Positions 15,761-24,200 of a stretch of DNA of 64,000 nucleotides are shown one piece after another. This stretch comes from Arsenicicoccus cauae. Lineage in GTDB: Bacteria > Actinomycetota > Actinomycetes > Actinomycetales > Dermatophilaceae. The position numbers and the translations under genes were made by a program. Where the stretch lies: the NCBI RefSeq assembly GCF_009707125.1, contig NZ_WLVL01000004.1, positions 43,846 to 107,845 of the forward strand. The letters are read 5' to 3'. Every line of letters starts with the position of its first letter. Within the stretch, counting starts at the first letter, position 1. A model generated the notes under the pieces. That model was not told the DNA's origin. It did not search any database and saw only the letters and a program-made list of their open reading frames with translations.

Positions 15761-16699
15761 ATGCTCGTGCACCTGCGCCTCGTCGTGCCCGCCGACCTGA
15801 CCGACGACGTCGTCGCGCTGCTGCTCGACGACGACCGGATCACCAACGTCACCCTCGAGCGCGACGCGGCCCTGCAGCCTCGTGGCGACCTGTTCGGCGC
15901 GGACGTCGCGCGGGAGGCCGCCGAGTCGGTCCTCGACCGGCTGGACCGCACCGGCCTGCCGCACCGAGGCGGGATCTCGCTGACCGCCGTCGAGGGCACC
16001 GTCTTCGACGAGGCCGACCGGGTCGACCGCCGCGCGGCCGGGGCCGGCGACGACGGGGTCATCTGGCAGGTGGTGCGGCGGGACGCGGAGGCGGCGACGG
16101 AGGCCTCTGGGGCCTACTTCGCCTTCCTCGGGATCGCCACCGCCCTGGCGGCCGTGGCCGTGATCACCGACTCCCCGATCCTGGTGGTGGGAGCCATGGT
16201 CGTGGGACCCGACTTCGGGCCGGTGGGGGCCATGTGTGCCGGCCTCGCGCTCCGGTCGCCGGGCCTGAGCCTGCGTGCCCTCTGGCTGCTGGTCCGCGGG
16301 TATGTCGCTGCCGTGGCCGCCGTCACGGTGCTGGCCCTGGTCGCCCGGGCCACAGGCGTCCTCGACCCCGAGATGGTGACGCGCCCGCGCCCGGCCACCG
16401 GCTTCATCTGGCGCCCCGACCTGTGGAGCGTGGTGGTGGCGGCGCTCGCGGGCGCGGCCGGGGTGCTGGCCATGACGGGCGAGAAGTCGAGCACCCTGGT
16501 CGGCGTCTTCATCTCCGTCACGACGGTCCCCGCGGCCGGCAACCTCGCCCTGGCGCTGGCGGTCTGGCAGCCGGCCGAGGTGCTGGGGTCGCTCACCCAG
16601 CTCGGGGTCAACGTGGTCGGCATGGTCGCGGCCGGGACGGTGACGATGGTGGCGCAGCACCTGCTCCTGCGGCGGCTGGCGTCACCGGCGTCGACCTGA
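15761..16699 (+). CDS. DUF389 membrane protein
   Basis: 312 residues. A soluble N-terminal ferredoxin-like part (LVHLRLVVPADLTDDVVALL) is followed by about six membrane segments from residue 120. These include ITDSPILVVGAMVVGPDFGP, the DUF389 core, and GEKSSTLVGVFISVTTVPAAGN. The family (formerly linked with TIGR00341) is widespread and of unknown function. It is divergent from the ZIP transporter. Confidence 0.88.
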   Translation: MLVHLRLVVPADLTDDVVALLLDDDRITNVTLERDAALQPRGDLFGADVAREAAESVLDRLDRTGLPHRGGISLTAVEGTVFDEADRVDRRAAGAGDDGVIWQVVRRDAEAATEASGAYFAFLGIATALAAVAVITDSPILVVGAMVVGPDFGPVGAMCAGLALRSPGLSLRALWLLVRGYVAAVAAVTVLALVARATGVLDPEMVTRPRPATGFIWRPDLWSVVVAALAGAAGVLAMTGEKSSTLVGVFISVTTVPAAGNLALALAVWQPAEVLGSLTQLGVNVVGMVAAGTVTMVAQHLLLRRLASPAST

Positions 16700-16793
16700 C
16701 GGCGGGCCGGGCCGGGTCACGGAGTGGGATCGAGACGGTGGCGCGACGCAGCCATACGGCCTCGATGGTGCACGCTAGGTGACGAACCGTGGG

Positions 16794-16809
16794 GGTCCGG
16801 CCCCGGACC
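16794..16809 (+). promoter_or_regulatory. Hairpin in the leader of the AI-2E-type gene
   Basis: GGTCCGG-CC-CCGGACC is a near loopless inverted repeat 38 bp before the ATG. It may be an operator or an end structure for the upstream gene. Confidence 0.3.
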
Positions 16810-16847
16810 GACCTGCATGACACCGACCGAGAGGCCACAGGACCACG

Positions 16848-18110
16848 ATGGACGAACGACCGATGGACCACGCGGATGACGCCGACCACGCACCGAGTCC
16901 CGCCAAGGAGGGCTCGACCAAGGTCGACAAGCGCCAGGCCCGGGACGAGGCCCACGCGGGGAGCCTGCAGCGCGGGGCCGCCGTGGCTGACCAGCGCGAG
17001 CGAGAGTGGGCCCACCCGGGTGGTCTGCCCCGCATGCTGGTCATCCTGCTCGGCCTGGCGGCCGCCTGGATCGGGATCCAGGGGATGCAGGCCAACAAGG
17101 ACCTGATCGCGCCCGTCTTCTTCGCGATCAACCTGATGATCGCGGCCTACCCGCTCAAGGGCTGGCTGACCCGCAAGGGTCTGCCCGAGTGGATCGGCTC
17201 GATCCTGTCCGGGCTGGTGGTGTTCGGCGTGATCATCGCCTTCTTCTCCGCCCTCGGGTGGTCGATCGCCTCGCTGGTGAGCGAGATCCCCAAGTACGGC
17301 GACAAGTTCGACCAGCTCTACGCCCAGTCGCTGGACCAGCTCAGCAAGTTCGGGCTCAGCGAGTCCAAGTTGCTCGAGCAGCTCAAGGGCATCAACCCGC
17401 AGAGCATCATGGGCTACGCCACCACGGTGCTGACCGGCCTGCAGAGCTTCACGGGGCTCCTCGCCGTCATCTTGACCGTCCTGTTCTTCCTGATGATGGA
17501 CGCGACGGGGTGGGGCCAGCGGATGGACATCGGGCGTCGACACCACCCGCGCATCGTGGAGGCGCTCGACGCCTTCGGCGGTGGGGTGCGGCGCTACTGG
17601 ATCGTGTCGTCGGTCTTCGGGCTGATCGTGGCGGTGCTCGACTGGGTCGCCCTGCTCATGCTCGGGGTCCCGCTGGCGGCGGTCTGGGCGGTGCTGAGCT
17701 TCCTCACCAACTACATCCCCAACATCGGCTTCGTGATCGGCCTGATCCCGCCGGCGCTGATGGCGCTGCTGGCCAAGGGCCCGATGACGGCGCTGTGGGT
17801 CGTCGTCGCGTACTGCGTGCTCAACTTCGTGGTGCAGTCCATCATCCAGCCGAAGTTCGCCGGCGACGCGGTGGGCGTCACCCCGACGCTGTCCTTCCTG
17901 TCGCTGCTCTTCTGGGCGTCGGTGATGGGGCCGATGGGCGCGATCCTGGCGCTGCCGATGACGCTGCTGATCAAGGCGGTGCTGATCGACTCCGACCCGC
18001 GGTCGCGGTGGGCCAACGCCTTCGTCGCCGCCAATCCCGCCACCGCCGAGACGGGGACGGTCAAGGACACGGTCGACCCGGATGACGAGCACGAGCACGC
18101 CGTCGCCTGA
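16848..18110 (+). CDS. AI-2E family transporter
   Basis: 420 residues. A charged N-terminal tail of about 60 residues precedes eight predicted membrane segments. The family core is present: LFFLMMDATGWG, then FGGGVRRYWIVSSVFGLIVA, LSFLTNYIPNIGFVIGLIPP, and VQSIIQPKFAGDAVGVTPTL near the end. Members export small solutes or exchange ions; the autoinducer-2 name is historical. A diverged copy of the 50-bp repeat follows the stop codon. Confidence 0.9.
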   Translation: MDERPMDHADDADHAPSPAKEGSTKVDKRQARDEAHAGSLQRGAAVADQREREWAHPGGLPRMLVILLGLAAAWIGIQGMQANKDLIAPVFFAINLMIAAYPLKGWLTRKGLPEWIGSILSGLVVFGVIIAFFSALGWSIASLVSEIPKYGDKFDQLYAQSLDQLSKFGLSESKLLEQLKGINPQSIMGYATTVLTGLQSFTGLLAVILTVLFFLMMDATGWGQRMDIGRRHHPRIVEALDAFGGGVRRYWIVSSVFGLIVAVLDWVALLMLGVPLAAVWAVLSFLTNYIPNIGFVIGLIPPALMALLAKGPMTALWVVVAYCVLNFVVQSIIQPKFAGDAVGVTPTLSFLSLLFWASVMGPMGAILALPMTLLIKAVLIDSDPRSRWANAFVAANPATAETGTVKDTVDPDDEHEHAVA

Positions 18111-18117
18111 CGACCCG

Positions 18118-18166
18118 CCCCCGGCGAGGGCATCGACCGGCCCTCGTCCCCCAGGCGGATGATCCG
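18118..18166. repeat. Diverged copy of the 50-bp repeat unit
   Basis: The 49-bp stretch aligns with the 7012 unit (shared GGGCATC, CCGGCC, TCGT, CCCCAGGC, GATGATCC blocks). It begins 8 bp after the AI-2E-type gene, as the first copies begin just after metB. Confidence 0.75.
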
Positions 18167-18213
18167 CAGGCCAGCAGCGTCTTCGAGGCCAGGGCGACCC
18201 GTCTCGCGTCCGC

Positions 18214-18813
18214 TCAGGGGGGAGGTCGCCTGGAGGCCCCGGCGAGGCGCAGGGCCAGCGTGGTGAAGTGGTCGGCCACGGTCTGCGCCGTCCACGACCC
18301 GTCGTCACTCCACCAGCGGGCCACGTCAACGCCCAGCGAGATGAGGGCGGTCACCGTCATCCGGGGCTGGTCGGTCTCGAACTCCCCGGACGCCACCCCG
18401 GCCTCCACCACGGACCGGAAGACGTCGGTGATCTGGCGGCGGAGGTCCCCGACCTCGGCCAGGTGCTCCGGCGTCAGCGCGTCCAGCTCGTAGTTGACGA
18501 TCCGCGAGACCGTGTGCCGCTCGGCGTGCGTCAGGACCCAGGCGTGCACGAGCGCCCGCAGCTGCTCGGTGGGGGTCTCGCCTGTCGCCACGGCCTCCTG
18601 CGCCAGCCGCAGCACCTCGGCGTGCCCCTCCAGCGAGAGGGCGTGCAGCAGCGACTCCTTGCTGGCGTGATGGACATAGACGGCGGCCGGGCTCATCCCG
18701 GCGGCCGCGGCGATGTCGCGGGTCGTCGTCGCGTGGAAGCCCTTGGCGGCGAAGGAGTGCAGCGCCGCGGCCTTGATGCGGTGGCGCGCGTCGCGGGTCG
18801 GGCCGGGCGGCAT
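18214..18813 (-). CDS. TetR-family regulator of the acyl-CoA operon
   Basis: 199 residues from the ATG that follows GAGAGGGG; a GTG 18 bp further upstream is less well placed. The helix-turn-helix spans about 12-55 (AALHSFAAKGFHATTTRDIAAAAGMSPAAVYVHHASKESLL). The C-terminal part resembles TetR_C_33-type lipid regulators. It is divergent from the acyl-CoA dehydrogenase operon, with an inverted repeat between them, and most likely represses that operon until an acyl-CoA binds. Confidence 0.88.
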   Translation of the reverse strand: MPPGPTRDARHRIKAAALHSFAAKGFHATTTRDIAAAAGMSPAAVYVHHASKESLLHALSLEGHAEVLRLAQEAVATGETPTEQLRALVHAWVLTHAERHTVSRIVNYELDALTPEHLAEVGDLRRQITDVFRSVVEAGVASGEFETDQPRMTVTALISLGVDVARWWSDDGSWTAQTVADHFTTLALRLAGASRRPPP

Positions 18814-18879
18814 AAGGATCACCCCTCTCACCTCTTGACCCGGGCCTGGGTCATGGGTGATTCTCTAGCGAGACCATGA

Positions 18880-18897
18880 ACTAAGCAAGCGCTTAGT
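18880..18897. promoter_or_regulatory. Probable TetR operator
   Basis: ACTAAGC-AAGC-GCTTAGT is a perfect 7-bp inverted repeat with a 4-bp centre, in the divergent gap 39 bp before the operon's first ATG. Confidence 0.75.
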
Positions 18898-18935
18898 CAG
18901 CCCGTCCCACACGATCCGCCAGCCGAGGAGACGCG

Positions 18936-20081
18936 ATGCAGCGCACCATCTACGACGAGGACCACGAGGCCTTCCGACAGTCCGTCAAGGAGTTCGTGGA
19001 CCGGACCCTCGCGCCCCGGGCGGAGGAGATGATCCGGGACCACGTCATCGCCCGAGACATCTGGGAGGAGGCCGGGGCCCAGGGCTTCTTCGGCCTCAGC
19101 ATCCCGGAGGAGTATGGCGGCGCCGGCATCGACGACTACCGCTTCAACGCCGTCTTCGCCGAGGAGATCGGCAGGTTCACCAACGCCGCCGGCTCGTGCT
19201 TCGGCATCCACGCCGACATCACCGCCCCCTATCTCGTGCACCTCGGCACCGAGGAGCAGAAGCAGCGGTGGCTGCCCGACGTCGCCGCCGGCAAGAAGAT
19301 CATGGCCATCGGGATGACCGAGCCCTCCGGCGGCTCCGACCTGGCAGCGCTGAAGTCCACCGCCGTCCGCGACGGCGACGACTGGGTCATCAACGGCTCC
19401 AAGACCTTCATCACCAACGGCCACCAGTGCGACCTCGCCGTCGTCGCCGTCCGCACCGACCCCACCAAGGGCGCCAAGGGCATCTCGTTGTTCGTCCTCG
19501 AGGCAGGCATGGAGGGCTTCACCAAGGGCAACAAGCTCGACAAGGTCGGCCAGGAGGAGTCCGACACCTCCGAGCTGTTCTTCGAGAACGTCCGCGTCAG
19601 CAACGACCACCTCCTCGGGCCCGAGGGGATGGGCTTCATCGAGATGATGAAGCACCTGCCGCAGGAGCGCCTCGGTGCCGCCGTCGGCAACCTCGCCAAC
19701 GCCCGCCAGATCCTCGCCGAGACGATCCAGTACACCAAGGACCGCAAGGCCTTCGGCCAGCCCATCGGCACCTTCCAGCACAACAAGTTCAAGATCGCCG
19801 AGATGGTCACCAAGTGCGAGGTCACCCAGGCCTTCATCGACCAGTGCGTGATCGCGCACTCCGAGGGCACCCTCACCGCCGTGGACGCGGCCAAGGCCAA
19901 GTGGTGGGCGAGCGAGGTGCAGTGCGCCGTCCTCGACGAGTGCGTCCAGCTCCACGGAGGCTACGGCTACATGAACGAGTATCGCGTCGCCCGCGCCTGG
20001 CGCGACGCCCGCGTCCACAAGATCTGGGCGGGCAGCAACGAGATCATGAAGGAGCTCATCGGGCGCGACCTGGGCCTCTAG
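18936..20081 (+). CDS. Acyl-CoA dehydrogenase
   Basis: 381 residues, full length for the family. FAD and substrate motifs are MTEPSGGSDLAALKSTA and FITNGHQCDL. The catalytic region is GGYGYMNEYRVARAWRDARVHKIWAGSNEIM, where the Glu in AGSNEIM is the likely base. It oxidises an acyl-CoA to the 2-enoyl-CoA and passes electrons to ETF. It opens the operon under the TetR operator. The next gene is 203 bp downstream, past a 19-bp inverted repeat. Confidence 0.93.
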   Translation: MQRTIYDEDHEAFRQSVKEFVDRTLAPRAEEMIRDHVIARDIWEEAGAQGFFGLSIPEEYGGAGIDDYRFNAVFAEEIGRFTNAAGSCFGIHADITAPYLVHLGTEEQKQRWLPDVAAGKKIMAIGMTEPSGGSDLAALKSTAVRDGDDWVINGSKTFITNGHQCDLAVVAVRTDPTKGAKGISLFVLEAGMEGFTKGNKLDKVGQEESDTSELFFENVRVSNDHLLGPEGMGFIEMMKHLPQERLGAAVGNLANARQILAETIQYTKDRKAFGQPIGTFQHNKFKIAEMVTKCEVTQAFIDQCVIAHSEGTLTAVDAAKAKWWASEVQCAVLDECVQLHGGYGYMNEYRVARAWRDARVHKIWAGSNEIMKELIGRDLGL

Positions 20082-20113
20082 GGCTTGTCCGTATGACGCC
20101 TGCGCGGCGTCGT

Positions 20114-20200
20114 CTGGGTGTACCGGCCGCGGCCTACCATCCGCCGCTCGTCCCTCGCGGCTCCCGCCAGACCCGCCACGACCGCGGCCGGTACACCCAG
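20114..20200. repeat. 19-bp perfect inverted repeat, 49-bp loop
   Basis: CTGGGTGTACCGGCCGCGG (20114-20132) is exactly complementary to 20182-20200. It lies between the first dehydrogenase and the SDR gene. It could be a partial terminator, an mRNA processing site, or a small mobile repeat without a gene. Confidence 0.9.
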
Positions 20201-20284
20201 GCTCTTCGTGCCCTCCCTCTCCCGGGCGCGCCTTGGCCCAGCGCCCACCCTCTGCTACGCAGCACATGACGAAGGAGTCAGGTA

Positions 20285-21049
20285 GTGAACAGGTTTGATG
20301 GCAAGGTCGGGATCGTCACGGGGGCGTCCCGGGGGATCGGGCTGGCTGTTGCGCAGCGGCTCGTGGCCGAGGGTGCCCGTGTCGTGATCACGGCGCGCAA
20401 GCCGGAGGCGCTCGCCGAGGCCGCCGCGTCGATGGGCGGGGAGGGGCGGTGCGTGGCGGTCGCGGGCAACGCGGGTGACCCCGCGCACCAGGACGAGGCG
20501 ATCCGCACGGCGATCGAGCGGTTCGGCTCCCTGGACCTGCTGGTCAACAACACCGGCATCAACCCGGCCTACGGCCCGCTCATGCACATCGACCTCGACG
20601 TCGCCCGCAAGATCCTCGACACCAACGTCGTCGCGGCGCTCTCCTGGGTGCAGAAGGCCCACGCCGCCTGGATGGGCGAGCACGGCGGCGCCGTCGTCAA
20701 CGTGGGCTCCGTCGCGGGGCTGCGCGCCGCGCCCGGGATCGCGTTGTACGGCGCCAGCAAGGCGGCGCTGCTGCACCTCACCGAGGAGCTCGCCGTCGAG
20801 CTCGGTCCTGGCATCCGGGTCAACGCGGTCGCGCCCGCCGTGGTCAAGACCGACTTCGCCAAGGCGCTCTACGAGGGGCGCGAGGACAAGGCGTCCCGCG
20901 GCTACGCGATGAAGCGGCTCGGCGAGCCCGAGGACATCGCCGGCGCGGTCGCCTACCTCCTGTCCGACGACGCGGCCTGGACCACCGGCCACACGATGGT
21001 CCTCGACGGCGGCGCGACGCTGATCGACGGCTCCGCGATCGGGGGCTGA
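20285..21049 (+). CDS. SDR oxidoreductase
   Basis: 254 residues. The cofactor motif TGASRGIG (about 13-20), the variant NNTG in LLVNNTGINPAYG, and the catalytic YGASK with upstream Ser are all present, and the C-terminus ends in DGGATLIDG. AR at the second strand (ITARKPEAL) favours NADP(H). It would reduce a ketone or oxidise an alcohol on an acyl chain in this operon. The GTG start is within AGTCAGGTAGTG and the next gene is 8 bp away. Confidence 0.9.
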   Translation: MNRFDGKVGIVTGASRGIGLAVAQRLVAEGARVVITARKPEALAEAAASMGGEGRCVAVAGNAGDPAHQDEAIRTAIERFGSLDLLVNNTGINPAYGPLMHIDLDVARKILDTNVVAALSWVQKAHAAWMGEHGGAVVNVGSVAGLRAAPGIALYGASKAALLHLTEELAVELGPGIRVNAVAPAVVKTDFAKALYEGREDKASRGYAMKRLGEPEDIAGAVAYLLSDDAAWTTGHTMVLDGGATLIDGSAIGG

Positions 21050-21057
21050 GCAAGGCG

Positions 21058-21855
21058 ATGGAGGCGCTGCGCGACAAGGGAGTCGTGGTGACCGGCGCGG
21101 CCGGAGGCATCGGCCGCGCCATAGCCGAGGCCTGCGTGGCCGCGGGTGCGAGGGTCGTGGTCACCGACCTCGACGCCGAGCGGCTGCTCGCCACCGCCAC
21201 CGACCTCGGCGCATATGCCGTCCCCTCCGACGTCTCGACCAACGACGGCATCGAGGCGGTCATCGAGCTGGCGACCGCGCACCTCGGCGGCATCGACGTC
21301 TGGGTCGGCAACGCCGGCATCCAGGGCGGGCTCGGCCTCGAGACGCCCGACGAGACCTGGCAGCTCGCGCACGACGTCAACGTCATGGCGCACGTGCGCG
21401 CCGCCCGGCTGCTCGTGCCGGCCTGGCTCGAGAGCGGGGGCGGCCGGTTCGTGGTCACCGCGTCCGCAGCCGGGCTGCTCACGATGATCGGTGCGGCCCC
21501 TTACTCCGTCACCAAGCACGCTGCGGTGGCCTTCGCCGAGTGGCTGGCGGCGACATACGGCCACCGCGGGATCGACGTGCACTGCCTGTGCCCCCAGGGC
21601 GTGGACACCGCCATCTATCGCGACGCGGGCGCGGTGCAGGGCCTGCTCGCCGCGGACGGCCTGCTCACCCCGGCCGAGGTCGCCGCGGCGCTCCTCGAGG
21701 CGATCGAGCAGGGTCGCCACCAGGTCCTGCCCCACCCCCAGGTCCGGCAGTATGCCGTCGCCCGGGCCACCGACACCGACGCGTGGCTGCGCGGGATGCA
21801 GCGCCTGCAAGGCCGCTACGACGCGCCGCCCCGAACCAGCGAGGAGACCCGATGA
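21058..21855 (+). CDS. SDR oxidoreductase
   Basis: 265 residues. TGAAGGIG near residue 12, VTDLDAERL (Asp after the second strand, which favours NAD), VGNAGIQGG, and the catalytic Ser with YSVTK. LCPQGVDTAIYRDAG is the substrate loop. It overlaps the next gene by ATGA, so the two are translationally coupled. The different cofactor preference from the preceding SDR suggests two separate redox steps. Confidence 0.9.
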   Translation: MEALRDKGVVVTGAAGGIGRAIAEACVAAGARVVVTDLDAERLLATATDLGAYAVPSDVSTNDGIEAVIELATAHLGGIDVWVGNAGIQGGLGLETPDETWQLAHDVNVMAHVRAARLLVPAWLESGGGRFVVTASAAGLLTMIGAAPYSVTKHAAVAFAEWLAATYGHRGIDVHCLCPQGVDTAIYRDAGAVQGLLAADGLLTPAEVAAALLEAIEQGRHQVLPHPQVRQYAVARATDTDAWLRGMQRLQGRYDAPPRTSEETR

Positions 21856-22835
21856 AGGCCTGGACCGTCGCCGCCCTCGGCGAGCCCCGTGACGTGCTCG
21901 AGCTCGCCGAGCGGCCGTCGCCCGAGCCCGGCCCCGGGCAGGTGCACGTCCGCGTGCGGGCGACCGCCGCGAACTTCCCCGACGTGCTCATGATCAAGGG
22001 GCTCTACCAGGTCAAGCCGCCGCTGCCGTTCGTCCCCGGCGTCGAGGTCTGCGGCGACGTCATCGCCGTCGGGGCTGGCGTGCAGCACGTCCAGCCAGGA
22101 CACCGCGTCGCCGGCATGGCGGCCGTCCCGCACGGCGGTTTCGCCGAGGAGGCGCTGCTCGACGCCACCGCCACCATGCCCGTGCCCGACGGCATCCCGG
22201 ACGAGGCCGCGGCGTCGCTGACCATCGCCTACCAGACCGGGTGGTTCGGCCTGCACCGTCGCGCCCACCTGCAGGAGGGCGAGTGGCTGCTCGTCCACGC
22301 CGCCGCGGGTGGGGTCGGCAGCGCCGCCGTGCAGCTGGGCAAGGCCGCCGGCGCCCGGGTCATCGGCGTCGTGGGTGGGCCCGACAAGGCCGAGGTGGCG
22401 CGCCGCCTCGGCTGCGACGCCGTCATCGAGCGCCGCAGCGAGGACGTCGTGGCCCGCGTCAAGGAGATCACCGAGGGGCACGGCGCGGACGTCGTCTACG
22501 ACCCGGTGGGCGGCGCGGCCTACCAGCAGTCGACCAAGTGCATCGCCTTCGAGGGGCGCATCGTCGTGGTCGGGTTCGCGTCCGGCGACATCCCCGCGCC
22601 GGCGCTCAACCACGCGCTGGTCAAGAACTACTCGATCCTCGGGCTGCACTGGGGCCTCTATGCCAGCAAGGACCCCCGCTCGCTGCTCGCCTGCCACCAG
22701 GAGCTGGCCCGGCTGCTCGCCACCGGCGCCATCGCGCCGCTGGTCAGCGAACGCGTCCCGCTGGAGGACCTGCCCGACGCCCTGTCCCGCCTCGGCGCGG
22801 GCGACACCACTGGACGGGTCGTCCTGACCCCCTGA
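21852..22835 (+). CDS. NADPH:quinone oxidoreductase family (zinc-free MDR)
   Basis: 327 residues. A GroES-like N-terminal fold (RATAANFPDVLMIKGLYQVKP) and Rossmann part with VHAAAGGVGSAAVQLGKAAGA, then YDPVGG and the C-terminal GRVVLTP. No zinc-binding Cys cluster is seen, as in quinone reductase and acrylyl-CoA reductase-like enzymes. It may reduce an enoyl intermediate or a quinone. It starts at an ATGA overlap with the preceding SDR gene. Confidence 0.9.
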   Translation: MKAWTVAALGEPRDVLELAERPSPEPGPGQVHVRVRATAANFPDVLMIKGLYQVKPPLPFVPGVEVCGDVIAVGAGVQHVQPGHRVAGMAAVPHGGFAEEALLDATATMPVPDGIPDEAAASLTIAYQTGWFGLHRRAHLQEGEWLLVHAAAGGVGSAAVQLGKAAGARVIGVVGGPDKAEVARRLGCDAVIERRSEDVVARVKEITEGHGADVVYDPVGGAAYQQSTKCIAFEGRIVVVGFASGDIPAPALNHALVKNYSILGLHWGLYASKDPRSLLACHQELARLLATGAIAPLVSERVPLEDLPDALSRLGAGDTTGRVVLTP

Positions 22836-22932
22836 GACCGGCGGTGAGCGCGGTGGCCCCCGGCCCCGCGAGCGCCGCACCCGCACGGCCCGACATACGG
22901 CACGACGCACGACCACCCCACGAGGAGCAGAC

Positions 22933-23694
22933 ATGACCGACCAGACCCAGCGCACCGCCATCGTGACCGGTGCCGCCCGCGGCATCGGCGCCGCCGTGGC
23001 CCGCCGACTCGCCACGGACGGCATGGCCGTCGCGGTGCTCGACCTCGACGAGGCCGCGTGCCAGAGCGTCGTCGACGAGATCACCGGTGCCGGCGGGCAC
23101 GCGCTCGCCGTGGCGGTCGACGTGTCCGACGAGGCCGCCGTCACCGCCGCCGTGGAGCGCGTCGCCACCGAGCTCGGCGCCCCGACCGTGCTGGTCAACA
23201 ACGCCGGGATCATCCGCGACAACATGCTCTTCAAGATGAGCGTCGGCGACTGGGACGCCGTGATGGGGGTGCACCTGCGGGGCTCCTTCCTGATGACGCG
23301 CGCGGCGCAGCGCTACATGACCGAGGCGAGGTACGGCCGCATCGTCAACCTGTCGTCCACCTCCGCGCTCGGCAACCGCGGCCAGGCCAACTACGCCGCC
23401 GCCAAGGCCGGCATGCAGGGCTTCACCAAGACGCTGGCGCTCGAGCTCGGCAAGTTCGGCGTGACCGCCAACGCGATCGCCCCCGGCTTCATCGCCACCG
23501 ACATGACCAAGGCCACGGCCGAGCGCATGGGCATCACCTTCGAGCAGTTCCTCGAGGGCGCCGCCAAGGAGATCCCCGTGGCCCGCGTCGGCCAGCCCGA
23601 GGACATCGCTGCGACGGCGTCGTGGCTGTGCGCCGAGGAGTCGGGGTTCGTGAGCGGCCAGGTGATCTACGTGGCCGGCGGGCCACGCGACTGA
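22933..23694 (+). CDS. FabG-like 3-oxoacyl reductase
   Basis: 253 residues. TGAARGIG, NNAGIIRDNMLFKM, LSSTSALGNRGQANYAAAKAG (Ser-Tyr-Lys triad), and APGFIATDMTKA are all typical of FabG and 3-hydroxyacyl-CoA dehydrogenases. With the MaoC hydratase next door it can carry out the hydroxyacyl step of a beta-oxidation turn. It follows GAGGAGCAG; the gap of 97 bp from the previous gene has no obvious promoter. Confidence 0.92.
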   Translation: MTDQTQRTAIVTGAARGIGAAVARRLATDGMAVAVLDLDEAACQSVVDEITGAGGHALAVAVDVSDEAAVTAAVERVATELGAPTVLVNNAGIIRDNMLFKMSVGDWDAVMGVHLRGSFLMTRAAQRYMTEARYGRIVNLSSTSALGNRGQANYAAAKAGMQGFTKTLALELGKFGVTANAIAPGFIATDMTKATAERMGITFEQFLEGAAKEIPVARVGQPEDIAATASWLCAEESGFVSGQVIYVAGGPRD

Positions 23695-23744
23695 TCGACC
23701 CCGCGAGGACACGAGCGAGGAACGAGCAACGGGAGAGGACTGAC

Positions 23745-24200
23745 ATGAGGACGTTCAACGGGATCGACGAGGTCGTCGCCGCGACGGGCGAGCACCTCGG
23801 CTACAGCGACTGGCACGAGGTGACCCAGCAGCAGGTCGACCTGTTCGCAGAGGCGACGGGCGACCACCAGTGGATCCACGTGGATCCGGAGCGGGTGGCC
23901 CGCGAGACGCCGTTCGGCGGGACGATCGCGCACGGCTACCTGACCCTGTCGCTGATCCCCGGGCTGCTGCCCGAGGTCTACGAGGTGCGCGGCGTCACGA
24001 TGGGGATGAACTACGGCGCCAACAAGATCCGCTTCCTCACGCCGGTGCGCGTGGGGTCGCGCGTCCGGGTCGGCATCCAGCTGCAGGAGACGTCGCAGAC
24101 CAAGGCGGGCCTGCAGATGGTCCTCGCGATGACGGTCGAGATCGAGGGCGCCGACAAGCCCGCGTGCGTGGCCGAGGTCGTCTACCTCCTGGTGCCCTGA
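23745..24200 (+). CDS. MaoC-family enoyl-CoA hydratase
   Basis: 151 residues with a single hot-dog fold. The hydratase motif is FAEATGDHQWIHVDPERVARETPFGGTIAHGYLTLSLIP, with the active-site Asp and His in the expected place. NYGANKIRFLTPVRVGSRVR completes the fold. It hydrates a 2-enoyl-CoA to the 3-hydroxyacyl-CoA. The stop overlaps the next start as TGATG. Confidence 0.93.
   Translation: MRTFNGIDEVVAATGEHLGYSDWHEVTQQQVDLFAEATGDHQWIHVDPERVARETPFGGTIAHGYLTLSLIPGLLPEVYEVRGVTMGMNYGANKIRFLTPVRVGSRVRVGIQLQETSQTKAGLQMVLAMTVEIEGADKPACVAEVVYLLVP

Noticed and set aside
12836..16660. A 1274-codon minus-strand open frame covering MFS to DUF389 genes
   Set aside because: Only the MFS part (12836-14164) has family motifs; the rest is antisense to genes with clear domains, so no giant fusion is present.
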